Positions 1 through 11,000 of a stretch of DNA of 64,000 nt are shown here, one piece after another. The stretch comes from Heterocephalus glaber (lineage: Eukaryota; Chordata; Mammalia; Rodentia; Bathyergidae): assembly GCF_000247695.1 (NCBI RefSeq), contig NW_004624801.1:6524975-6588974 (forward strand), given 5' to 3'. Within the stretch, counting starts at the first letter, position 1. Every line of letters starts with the position of its first letter. The notes under the pieces are model-generated. The model worked only from the letters and a program-made list of their open reading frames with translations, ran no database searches and was not told the DNA's origin. A program made the position numbers and the translations under genes.

Positions 1-540
1 TGAGGAATCTCCATACTGATTTCCATAGTGGTTGCACCAGTCTATACTCCCATCAAGAGTGGAGAAGGGCTCTTTTTTCCCCACAACCCTGCCATTTGTC
101 ATTGGCTTTCTTTCTTTTTTTTTTTTTTTGGTACCGGGGATCCAACTTGGGTTCTTGTGCTTGCGAAGCAGGCAGCGAAACCACTGAGCTAAATCCCCAG
201 CCCATGGCTGACTTCTTGATAGCAGCCATTCTTTCTGGGGTGAGGTAGAATCTCAGCATTGTTTTCATTTCCATCTCTCAGATGACCAGTGATGGTGAAC
301 ATTTTTTCATATGTTTGCTATTTCTACTTTGTCTGAAAAATATCTGTTCATATCAGATGCCCATTTTTGGATTGGGTCTTTAAATTCAGGGGATCTGATT
401 TTTAAAAAGTTTTTTATATATTCTAGATAGTAGACTTTTGTCTGAGGAACAGCTGGTAAACATTTTTCCCCACATTGTGCGCTGTCTCTTCACTCTGTTG
501 GTGGAAGACCGGTCTCAGAACTGTTTCTCCCAATTGGCCA
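1..540 (+). mobile_element. L1 fragment interrupted by an ID element
   Basis: 1-110 and about 205-540 resemble the mammalian L1 segment that includes the phrases 'ctgatttccatagtggttgcacca' and 'ccagtgatggtgaacattttttcat'. Both pieces are in plus orientation and are parts of one element split by the ID at 115-204. It is an old, non-coding fragment. Confidence 0.75.
115..204 (-). mobile_element. ID SINE inserted in L1
   Basis: A poly-T run is followed by GGTACCGGGGATCCAACTTGG and by TGAGCTAAATCCCCAGCCC, the reverse complement of the tRNA-derived ID element. Confidence 0.85.
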
Positions 541-710
541 TTTAAGTTTAATAGTAAAAGGACTGGTTAGTGATAACAATGCATTGTAAAACCTTCAGGA
601 GGAAAGGAGAATGTGCTTTGTGGGCCATTTGTTTTCTATTTGTGTGTGACAGTTTTAAATTATTCTGTCACAGAATTTTGAGACCCGTTAAAAAAAAAAG
701 ACCTCTACTC

Positions 711-870
711 TTTTTTTTTTTTTTTTCTTTTTGAGACAGGGTCTCCATGTGTAGTTCAGACTGGACTTGAACTCACTGTGTAGCCTAGGCTGGCCTTGAG
801 CTCACAGCGATCTTCCTGCCTCAGCCTCCCAAGGGCTAGGATCCTGGGTATGTGCCACCACACCTATGAC
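711..870 (-). mobile_element. B1 SINE
   Basis: It has a T-rich start, then TTGAGACAGGGTCTC, GCCTCAGCCTCCCAAG and TGCCACCACACC, the reverse complement of B1, with an internal duplication of the 'tgaactcactgtgtagcc' segment. Confidence 0.85.
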
Positions 871-879
871 TATTACCTA

Positions 880-1150
880 AGCAGCTATACTTATAATCTT
901 ACTGGTTGATCATAGTTGTGACCCACATCGCAGCCACCTCATGATTTTGTACCCGCCTTGTGATTTTGCTCTGTAAAACTTCCTCTGAGAAGTGGTCTCA
1001 TTGGCAGCCTGCTTTTGGGTCTCTCAGGAGCCATCTCTCTCAATAAGTTTTTCCTACTCTTAACCTCAATTGTTCCTTAGAATTTATTCTTCGATGTTGG
1101 GGAACACAAACTTGGTGTATCTGACATCTAGCAGGTTAGGAGTTATATTA
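880..1150. mobile_element. Possible solo LTR fragment (uncertain)
   Basis: It contains 'tctctcaataagtttttcc' (a degenerate poly(A) signal) followed by 'cctcaattgttccttagaatttattcttcg', which resembles the end of a rodent endogenous-retrovirus LTR. No internal retroviral coding sequence is seen. The class is uncertain. Confidence 0.25.
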
Positions 1151-1262
1151 TTTCCTCTGTATCAACAGTGGGTGCTCTGATGTGGCTCTCAGACCCCTCA
1201 CCAGCATCAAAGGAACTATCTTCCCCTTCAGCTGCTTCTTCCTCTATCTCCTCCTCCTCCTC

Positions 1263-1378
1263 TTCTTTTTCTTTCTTTTTCTTGAGACAGGGCCTTGCTA
1301 TGCGGTTCAGGCCAGCCTCAGCCTCCTGCCTCAGCCTCCTGAATGCTAAGATTACAGATGTACACCACTATGGCCCAC
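1263..1378 (-). mobile_element. B1 SINE, short
   Basis: It contains TTGAGACAGGGCCTTGCTATG and TGCCTCAGCCTCCTGAATGC and ends near CACCACTATGGCCC, a reverse-complement B1 with its middle shortened. Confidence 0.75.
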
Positions 1379-1767
1379 TCTCCCCTCGGCTTCTGGGAGT
1401 GCAGCTAGCACGGTGCTCTCAGCTGTGGCAGACCAGAGGCGCTGCCCCCGGGGAAGAGAAGCTTTGAAGGCCCACAGAGCCTGCAGGAGCCTTACTGACA
1501 CTGCAGGCACCTGGCTGCTCCTGTGCCTAGCCTGTCTCTATTCCCTCTTCCTGCTGGAGCTGCCCCAGGGGACTGGGCCGTCACAGTCAGGCTCCTGGGG
1601 ACTTGACCTGTCACAGGCCACATTTCTCACTCTGACTAAACTACCTAGGACGTCAAGTTTATCTCACAGAGCCAGGCGCAGCACACAGTAAACACTAGAT
1701 GTTCTCCTCACACTCAAGCCATGCTTTCTTTGCTCTCGTGGTTACAGATTTTTTAAAAAATTCCTTT

Positions 1768-1900
1768 CAGAGCCAGGCATAATGGCACTATAATCCCAGC
1801 ACGAAGGAAGCTGAGGCAGATTGCCAAGGGTTCAGGGCCAGCCTGGACTACATAGTGAGACCTTACCTCCAAAACAGAAAACAAAAAATAATAAAAAAAA
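1768..1900 (+). mobile_element. B1 SINE
   Basis: It contains GAGCCAGGCATAATGGCACTA, AATCCCAGCACGAAGGAAGC and GCCAGCCTGGACTACATAG, a diverged plus-strand B1. Confidence 0.8.
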
Positions 1901-1959
1901 GTAATAATTTCTCCCAAAAGACCAAAAGGGGAGACTGTATCCCACACTATCTTTTCTCT

Positions 1960-2400
1960 TCAACACACACTTTACTGAGATATAATTCATACAGCATAAT
2001 TAGTGTACAATCCAGTGGTTTTTAGTATATTCAAAACTGTGCAACCATCACCACAATCAAGTTTCAGAACTTTCTCCCTCCCCTCCTTGCCAAAAAAAGC
2101 TTCGTACCTATTAGCAGTAGTGTTTCTTCCCTCCATTCCACATGCGGCCAGCCATCAATCTACTTCCTGTCTTTGTAGGTTTGCCTATTGCGGATTTTTT
2201 TTTTTTTTGGAAACAAGGTCTCGCTACATTGCTCAAGCTGAACTTGAACTTGCAATCTTTCTGCCTCAGCTTCTCAGAATGCTGGGATTACACTCATGTG
2301 GCACCACCTTTTGGTTTTCATGATGCCCATCTTTTCATGTGCTTATAGGTCATTTGTGTGCTTCTTTCAGAGAAATTCCTATTTAAGTTTTTCATTCTTT
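1960..2400 (+). mobile_element. Old L1-type fragment with a B1 inserted at about 2197-2318
   Basis: 'gtacaatccagtggtttttagtatattcaaaactgtgcaaccatcacc' and 'cttcgtacctattagcagtagtg' are typical of an old mammalian L1 region. A minus-strand B1 (TTTGGAAACAAGGTCTCGC to CATGTGGCACCACC) interrupts it. Confidence 0.65.
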
Positions 2401-2999
2401 TAAAAAACTGGGTTATCTTCAATATCTGTAGTCTTGTTTTCTTCTGTGGAGGGGAACATCACCTCTTCCTAGAGTTACTGTGTGAAGATTAAGGTCAGAA
2501 CATCTGCAAGGACACAGCACACTGCTCTGCATTTAGCACGAACTCTGAAAAGGTAGTGAATGAACCTTCATCTCACCTTGGAAGTGGAAGCCAGGTCTAG
2601 GTCTTTCTGCTTTACACCATCTGGCTTAGCGGTTCCCAGGAAGACAGGCTCAGTTAACGTCTCTAAGGATCAAGGGGCAATCACTCTACCCAATATTCAA
2701 ACTTGAATCTTATGTGCTTTGCCTTCTTTCGCTGAATGTTTTCTTCCTGGAACAATTTTCTTAATTTTACTCCCCTTTGCCAGCTGCTTCCTCTCCTGAC
2801 GTTTACCTCGCAGCAGCATTGAAGAAGTGGAGGACCAGACAGCGCCTGACAGTTCCGACGTGAATAGATAAATCCCTGAAAGAGCGGAGGCTGGCAGCCT
2901 GGGAGTACAACCGTCCCATGTTGGAGAGCTGCACAAACGGTAATTAAAATACTTAAGACGAGTTTTCAAAAACCCTGATTGCAGCCTGAATTATTTAAC

Positions 3000-3810
3000 T
3001 CGGGCCCAAGGAATCTGCATTCGTGGCGAGCCCTAGGCCGCCATCGGGTCCTGATTTGGGGTCGGTGGCACCTGCCCTGGAGGTGGGGGGCTGGAAATGA
3101 TTTATCACTCAGGCCCAGAGGCGAGTCCGGCTTGATCTGACCCTCCGCGCCCTTTGGTAAGTCGGGGCCCACCTTCCTCAAAGTCGGCCCGCACCAAACC
3201 CGCCCTGGTGAGACAGGGGCGTGCGCAGCACCTGCCAGATCTCACCGGCCACTGGGATGCCGGGAGTGTGAAAAAGAGGCAAAGGTTGTGTGTGCGCGCT
3301 GGACGGGGGTCCGAGGCCGCTAGGGTGGGGAGAAGCCGGGGGGCTCTGAGGGGGGCAGGGACCGGCTCGAATTCCTCTCGCTTTAGGACGGTCCGCGGCC
3401 CAGGAAAAGCCCTACAGACCACCCGGGGGGCGCGGGGACAGGGCCTGTCCCAGGAGGGCTACCAGCCAGCGGGCCTCGTGCAAGGGCGGTACCCAGGCCC
3501 CACACCCTGGGGCCAACCGGGACTCGTGCTCGCGAAAACCGCTCACGCGAGCCGAGGACAGCAGCAGGGCCCACTAAGGATTAGGCTCGGTGGAGACCCA
3601 TGCACCGGGTCTGCGGCGCAGGCGCGAGCGTGGGACTCCGGTGGGCGGGATGGGCCACTGCGTGCTTCTCATTGGATAGCGCTGCTTGTCAATCACGGAT
3701 GAAACGCGAGCGGAGGATGTGCTAACCCAATGGCAATCCAGGACCTCGCCTTCGCGGAAGATTGGCAGGTACGCGAACCACTGAAGCGCCGCGGAGGGGT
3801 ACCAGTGCCC
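3000..3810. promoter_or_regulatory. Orphan CpG island with CCAAT boxes, no recognised gene
   Basis: The stretch is GC- and CpG-rich and free of SINEs. It contains an inverted CCAAT (CTCATTGGAT at about 3668-3677) and a direct CCAAT (AACCCAATGGC at about 3724-3734). Open frames across it are GC-driven and match no family I know. It could be the promoter of an unannotated or noncoding transcript. The direction is unknown. Confidence 0.5.
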
Positions 3811-4436
3811 TGCTGTGATAGGTCAAATCTGACGTTTTTAATGTGCATGATTGCTCAGTGTATATACGGTAGATGCTTTTCCTAGAATTTCTTAGATTCT
3901 TGGGACCAGATGATGCACCCGTCATGTCATATATAGGGTCAGGGCGCTAGGTCCCAAGTAGTCACAGAGATACTAGGAACAGTGCGTTCTTCGGTGAACT
4001 AAAGCTAAGAGTAAGTGGATGGTAGTCAATAGAAAATGAAACATAAAACAGTTTATTGGAGGGGGGAAATGCAAAAGGGCCCTAAACATTTTAATGGGGC
4101 GCTCAGACCATTTCACGTAAGGAAGAAGGCAAGTTAGACCTTTACTGAACCAAGATTTCTGATCCATCCGCTTGGCAAAAGTCCAAAAGCTTGACAACAC
4201 TGTAAAGAAAGGTGCAGAAATTGGTTCTCCCTGTAGAAGATGCAGACTAACCTTTGACCTAGCAGGCTTCTTCTGGGCGTCCACTCTGCAAATGAACTTC
4301 CACAAACAGGAAGCAACACGTACCCAAGCTTTATAGTAATATTATTTGAATTAGTAAAATTCTGAAAACAATGAAGAGGCCGTCAGAGGGAGAAATGGCT
4401 GAAAAAAACTGGGCTGTGGCATTCAAAAAAAAAGTA

Positions 4437-4640
4437 GCAGCCGGGCATGGTGGTGCTCGCCTGTAATCCCAGCGCTCTGGGAGGCTGGGGCTGGAGAATG
4501 GAAAATTCAAGCCCGGGTGATTTAATGACTTAATGAAACCTGTCTCAAAATTAAAAAAAAAAAAGGAGGGGCATCGGTTTGAGATACAGCTCAGTGCAAA
4601 GGCCCTAGGTTCCATCCCCAGTACTGGGGGAAGAAACAAA
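4437..4640 (+). mobile_element. B1-dID dimeric SINE
   Basis: The B1 half starts GCCGGGCATGGTGGTGCTCG and is followed, after an A-rich linker, by an ID-like half with 'tacagctcagtgcaaaggccctaggttcc' and 'ccccagtact'. Confidence 0.85.
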
Positions 4641-5231
4641 GAATTGGGAAGATGACAATATTTTCTAAGGAATGATTTATCTACAGACATTGTAGGTAGG
4701 GTGCTAAGAAATGCCAAAAGGATAGAACCTAAACTGATAAAAACAGAGTGCTTGGTAAAAGTCCTAGGGGGAAAAATAGAAAACAAAATGACAGTAGTTT
4801 AAACAAACAAACAACAACAACAACAAAAGTGTGGCAATGGAAAATCTCTGGGCTAGACCTTTGTTTTCCCAGACCCAGCAGTACACCTGGGAAGGCATGC
4901 TTGGCTGAGTGAGCCTCGAGTTATTTAAAACTGGGGGGTTACGCTGTAGACTGGGCTAAGGATTTCTGGTACTCTGCTCTTCTCCAAAAAGGCCTCTCCC
5001 TGGAGGCTTTGAGAACAGGAGGAGGGAAACAGCATTGACATGGGAGAGTAGGAGACCTGCCTACCCGGCACCTCTCCAGCACGGAGTAGAGTCGCTATCC
5101 CAAATGGGGTGGCAGACCTCTCGGATGACTGTGGGTCTCTGCCAAGTCCAGCCGTCCTGCAGATGCGGCCCAGAGAGAGGTGTCTTGCTGGTATTCTTCT
5201 GCAGTCCCTACTTCCACATAAATGACTCTGT

Positions 5232-5365
5232 TGCCTTTATTTATTTATATTTATTTATTTATCTGAGGCAGAGCCTGTGTAGTCCAAGTTGGCCTCAAAC
5301 TCACGGAGATCCTCCTGCTTCAGCTTCTGGAGTGCTGGGGTCACAGGTGTGCTGGACCCATTCAC
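5232..5365 (-). mobile_element. B1 SINE
   Basis: A TTTATTTA-rich tail is followed by TCTGAGGCAGAGCCTGTG, CTCCTGCTTCAGCTTCTGG and GTGCTGGGGTCACAGGTGTG, in reverse complement. Confidence 0.7.
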
Positions 5366-6006
5366 GTTTATAGTTGAAATCTGATCCTGTACTTTTCTTC
5401 CCAGGCCCAGAGAGCCCCCCAGAATATAAACTTGGGCTTTGTCAAACTCTTAGGTACAGGGAGGTCCTTGAGACAAACACATTTTCTTAAAATCAAACGG
5501 GAAAGGCCAAACCCACAGTGAGCTGTTTGTAGTAAAATGATTCACATGTTCAGAGTTAAGAAAAATTGAAAACCAGTACAGGCCCTCCATGGGCATTCAC
5601 AGCAAGGTTGCCTCCAGTATAGCTAACTCATGGCCATTGGAGAAGGCAGTTATTTGTAATACAGGAATGGAGGAGCCAGCTAATCCTGTCCACAGGGTGG
5701 AGCTACAACAGTCATTTTTGCAGGAAAGGAGGCCCGGAAGAGTTTGTAGCACAGGGATTGGTAAATGGGGATGTGTGACAAGGGGCCCCGTGTGGTTCTG
5801 AGCCTGGAGACAAGAATTAGTGTCTCAGCCACTGCTGTTTGTGTTTTAGGGCAGTCAGCCTAGGACAGGGCCAGAGTAGAGAAGGAGGGGTGCATTGAAA
5901 GGCTCGGAGCCTGATTCCCACTGCCAGGTGTGACTTTGAACACCTGTGTGGTCTTTTAACCCCAGTCGGAAGAGAGTTGGGTTGAGGTTAGCTTTTCTTG
6001 GCTGCG

Positions 6007-6077
6007 ATGGCTCCAGGCCCAGGTGGAAGTGACATCATTGTTATGGCTTCGGCCCGGGTGAAAGTGACATCATAGTG
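6007..6077 (+). repeat. Tandem duplication carrying two CRE-like sites
   Basis: Two diverged units of about 36 bp lie head to tail (6007-6042 and 6043-6077). Each ends in GTGACATCAT; the TGACATCA cores are at 6030-6037 and 6065-6072, one base from the TGACGTCA cAMP-response element. Confidence 0.6.
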
Positions 6078-6851
6078 ATATTTTGGCATGGGCTGCCACA
6101 CAGATGCCTCCCTCCATGTTTGCTGTCTCCATCCATCCTGCCCTGTATTTCTTTCTCTCCTACCTTATGTTTTCCAGCAGCCCTAATGGTATTTTGTTTC
6201 CTCATCCCGATGCCACAGTGATCCCATCCCCTTGCTCATAATTGGAGGAAACACAGGTACATGGCATATCCTAGCCACTGGGACTGGAAGGTGGGGGGTG
6301 GCATCTGGAGCACTTCTACTCCTGGACACAAAAGCAAGAGATGGTCCTTTTCCCGCTTCTGGACTTGACACCTGGACTCCTGCAGCCATCTTGCCATCAT
6401 GAGGAGAGCTAGTCTGCAGCAAAGGGCCAGGGAGAGACTGAGCTAAGAGAATGGCAGCTGAGCCCTGGGGCTAGAGCTGCTGTTCCTTTGGACTTCTCAT
6501 GAGAGACTGTCCTCTTATTTAAGCCAGTTCAGTTGGAGTTTTGTCTTTGCAGTCAGGACATCTCAGCAGCTACAAGTGTACAAAAGTTCCTTCCACTTAT
6601 TTTCCCCACAGCCATGAGGCTTTTGACGCAAGCACATGTGAGTTATTCCTGCTTGGGAAAGGGGGTCCCTGGGGCCCAAGATAGGGAACAGATCATCCTG
6701 GAATCATAGAGTATCTAACATGCATTTACAAAAACAAGACTATTTTTTTTTTTAAAAAAAGAAAAAAGCATCGACAACAAAAATGAACAGAAAAAAGCTC
6801 GAACATTTGGACTGAATGGCAGATCCAGAGCAAAGCAAGTATCTTCAGCAA

Positions 6852-6945
6852 AGAAGGGCCAGGGATTCAGCTCAGCAGTGCTGCACCTGCCTTGTAAGCA
6901 GAAGGTCCTGAGTTTGATCCCTGGTACCGGAAAAAAAAAAGAAAG
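6852..6945 (+). mobile_element. ID SINE
   Basis: It contains GGGCCAGGGATTCAGCTCAG, CCTGAGTTTGATCCCTGGTACC and an A-tail. Confidence 0.85.
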
Positions 6946-7228
6946 AAACGAAAGGAATATGCACCGTGAGGGCTCCCTGAAAAGCTCAGGCACACAGGAG
7001 GCGATGGGAAGAAGTTAACCCTAGTCACTTGAGGTGTCCAAAATGCCACGGGTTCTTCCATTTAGTGATTTCATTTGTTTCAGCAAATAAAAACTAATCT
7101 AAGAGCTTTCATATGTTCCTTCCATAGCACCCTCCCTAACTCAGTTTTCTTGCTGTCTGTGGGGCTATGAAAAGCAGGATCTGTGGGCAGGAAGGAGCCA
7201 GCTTCATTTCCACCACCATCGTGATGCA

Positions 7229-8064
7229 TTTATTCAGGGACCAAGAGGTCGCCTGTGGTGTCCCAGGCACTGTCTTATAGATCATTTGAGCATATATATA
7301 TATATTTTGTTGTTGTTGTTGTTTTTGTTTTTTGCAGTCCTGGGGATCAAACTCAGGACCTTGCACCTGCTTGGCAAGCAGTCTACCACTGAGCTACAGC
7401 CCAGCTCCATGCTTCGTATTCGATTTCATCTCTCCAGAATGTCTAGACATAGACATGTAGGTGTAGGTGCCTTCAATGCACACAAGTCTTCTACATATAT
7501 AAAGGAAGTCTCTGCTTCTGTGAAACTCTTAGAGGCAGCTCACTCCGACACCACTGTGGTGGCCCAGGGTAGAAGCTGAGCCTTTGAATTCAACTTTTTG
7601 CTAAAGAACGCTCCCCTGCTGCTTGCTGCCCCCACAGGAGCTTCCAGAAACCCTTCTAAGACAGAATGAGAAGGCGTGTCTGGGGCAGGAGCTGTGGTGA
7701 TGTCCTGTCCTCACTGCACCCTGAACCTCTCTCCACCCGACTTGTTGGGGCCTGCTGGGGCGGGACTGAGCTGGCTCAGCAGAGGGCCTCAGAGGGTCAC
7801 CCAAGGGCCAATGACAGCCGAAGCCTCACCTGCCGGCAGAAACCAAAGGGTTGGGGGTTTTCTCCTCTGAAGAGAACGCTGATTCCCACAAGGTGATACC
7901 TAAATCGCAAGTGTTGAGCAAAATTGTATGTCATCCACCTCGCTATCTATACGATCAACTTCTGCCTGCTGAAGTGTGGAAATCACAAGCCCTTGCGCCC
8001 AGGGTCAGGGCAGTCCTGGTACCGGAGTCAGGTCATCCTGCGTCACGTCTTGCTGGGCGGCGGC
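7229..8064 (-). other. MXRA7: MXRA7 3'UTR, proximal part
   Basis: This follows the TAG stop at 8065-8067. The first AATAAA on the minus strand is at 7229-7234 (read as TTTATT on the plus strand), which would give a 3'UTR of about 0.83 kb. An ID element lies at about 7305-7410 inside it. A second well-placed AATAAA is at 4052-4057, followed by U-rich sequence on the minus strand, so a much longer 3'UTR is also possible. The end is inferred, not proven. Confidence 0.4.
7305..7410 (-). mobile_element. ID SINE
   Basis: It starts with a TTG-rich tail, then TCCTGGGGATCAAACTCAGGACC and ACTGAGCTACAGCCCAGC, in reverse complement. Confidence 0.85.
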
Positions 8065-11000
8065 CTACATGTCATAGAGCCGGAGCTGCTCCTGCACGTC
8101 ACCATCGGACATCTCGCCAAACGTCTCCTTGTTGTCCTTCATGAGCTTAAAGATGGCAGCCAGCTGCTCTTTCTGAACTCTGTCAAGAAGAAAGGATAAG
8201 AGGAAAAAGATGCTCCTACCCCAGCCAACAGTGAGAGACTTTGGAGCAGTGGGTGGGGTATGGGTGGAGGAGGGGCTCTCTTCTCTCCATGGTTTCTGCC
8301 TTTGCTTTTCGGTATAACACAAAGCAAGTGGGAGGCTGAGGCAGGAGGATCGCCACGAATTTGAGGCCAGCCTGGGCTACATATCAAGACCCTGTCTCAA
8401 GAAAGAAAACAACCAAAAAAACCCTCCCAAAAAAGAATAGGGCCGGGGATTTAGCTCAGTGGTTCTGTCACTTGCCTCGTAAGCACAAGGAGCCAAGTTC
8501 GATCCCTGGTACCAAAAAAAAGAATAAAACCTAACAGGACAAAACTCACTTGAATCGAAGACACTGGCTTGCTCTAACACACTCCACACTGGGATTCTAA
8601 GGTTCAGATTTACTGTGGAGGTTGGGGGTCTGAAAGTATCCCTTAGGGTCCCATAGTGATACCTCAGTTTCCCCATGTTGACTGTGGATCTTACAGTAAG
8701 GCAAGGAGGAAGAGAATATGTCTCATTAAGTGGCTTGTACTCGTATGAAGAAACAGCCTCAGTTTAGGGGGATTGGCCAAAAGCGGGGGAAGGGAAAACA
8801 TCATGGGCCGGGGGAAGGGAGAGCATACGGGTGGCTACAGGAGAGCTGGGCAAAGGGGCAGCAGTAGGCTGAGGTCCAGCCCGTGAGGCTTCCTTTCTTG
8901 GAGCAAAGGCCTTCTATTTTGCACAAAGATGCACTTTGGCAGGTGGTGGCCAGGCCCCTTTCCAGGGCCTGGGCATGAGGACTGGCAATCGTGTTTACTG
9001 CCCTCGGGACCTGTGGCTGCGTACATGCTGTACATGCTCTGTTATCTTTATGAGGCTCAGCCCCACCATCTGACTGGCACAGGACAACTCCCATAGCAAA
9101 CACAAAGGGCGGCAGGACGGCCAAGGAAGCCAGGGCACTGTATGACTTTGTTTGTTCCGCTCTAGCACCTTACACGGCGAGCCCACTGTGGCTCCCTCTC
9201 CCCATGCCGGGTTCTCGATTCTGTACTAATTTAAAAAATTTTATTACTGTTCAAGAAGCATTGCCATGAATTCCCCTTGAAAATATTCCCCCTTGCATCA
9301 GACACACTTATCCCATCATTCCTGTCCCTTTCTGAAGCTGGTCTGGAAGTCCTCTTTTGTGGGTCTTTAGTTGCACCGTTGTGGCTGCCTCGATGCCCAG
9401 AACCAATTGCAAACATTTACCTTTTGTGGTCATTTTGACTTGGGGAAGAGCCAGAAGTCATGGCACGATTTGGTGAAGAAGGTGAATGAGGACACTGTAA
9501 TGTTTTTGCGATCCTGGCTTTCTGTTGAATGGCGCTCAGCAGCAATGAACAGTCACCATGTTTTTGATTACAGCTCAAAAAGACACTCACCACAGAGGAC
9601 TTCCAGAAGTGGTTCAGAAAGTGGCAAGAACTATGGGACACGTGTGCTCCAAGTGAAGGGGGCACGTTTTGAGGGGGGCGAATGGCAATGTGTCTTCTGC
9701 AATCAGTTTTTAAAATTTAAACGTTCACCATGGTTTTCGACCACTCCTAGTATATTCAAGCTCCCCTATCTGGAGAAGGGTCCTACGGCACACACTTTTA
9801 CCCTACTGTCCAAGCAAAAGGGGTATCATGAGCCAGAAGGGCTTGTGCTGAGCACTGTGACCGAATCACTACCCATTTGCATATGAGCATCTCCCTGAAT
9901 GAATACAAGGTATTTCACAGAAGTGGCTGTGCCAACTGCATATTTTAAACAGGGTGGGCACAAGGCTTCATACTCTGTGGAAGAATAACAGAGCATGAAA
10001 ATGAAAGAGAGCTCAAAATTTAATAAGTTCCAAAGAGACTACTTTTTTAAAAAGCAAGCTGAAAAAACACACAGTAACCAAGGTAGGTCATCTACTCAAA
10101 GTTTATTGGACCAAAGGAAGGCTGAATACAGAGAGCCAAGCCGTTGGGATACATGAGGCCTGCTGCCTACAAGCCAGCTTCGGAAGTTTCAGACAACCCT
10201 AAATAACTACACTCGGAGGAGGCCACTACTTCATGTTAATAAGATCCTGGCTTGGACAGGGTCATAACTATTGCTACTGAGTAATGTATGAGTACATCTT
10301 CTGTTCATCACGTGGTTCTGCGTCAAAGGCATCGGCTGTGTGGCTGTTGCTTTGTCACCTGTTCTGCCTGAAGCCCTGAACCTAAGGAATCAAGGCCAAG
10401 GCGAAGGCTGCCGGAAGTCCATGCCCTGGGAGGGGATGCTGGACATTTCCCGGCCTTCCATTAAATGTAAAGTTATTCTGTAAACTTATTGCTTTAGAAA
10501 AAAAAGTTTTAGCCAAGAAATCTAAGAACTGTAAATTGGCATAGTATAAATGTTGTCAAATATAAAATTCCAAGAAGCTAACCTGGGATTGATCTGCTTT
10601 TCTGGTGAGGTTCTAGCTAATCTATGAACCCTTCTGGGAAAAGGCATAGCCCAGAAATCTATTTAAAACTAAAACTATTATTATTGCTTCTGCCAGAGCA
10701 AAAGTGGAGATTCTGCTGAGCTGGTAAGAATGTCAGTGAAAAGACCTCTTTAGCAACAAGAGGGCTGGACCCAAGCCACATCTAGGAGACAAAAACGGGC
10801 AGTGGTAAAGCCAATACTGGCACTGGCTCTTTGCTGCCCAGTAATCAATATGGCACCTCTCATCCCTGGAATGAGCCAGTGAGAAAAAGAGGGAAGCAGG
10901 CTCCAAGGGAGAGGGCCACGGTCAGCCATCCCTGACAGAGCGAGTGAGCACCGGGGAGTGTAGCTGCATTGGTCTGTCATTCCTCAGTCTCTTGTGATTT

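Noticed and set aside
3154..3702. 182-codon plus-strand frame in the orphan CpG island
   Set aside because: It has no recognisable domain and a composition set by GC richness. Such frames are expected in CpG islands.
8440..8520. tRNA-like box A and box B
   Set aside because: They belong to an ID SINE (with GGTACC and A-tail), as do all similar hits in the window. None has a complete tRNA cloverleaf context.
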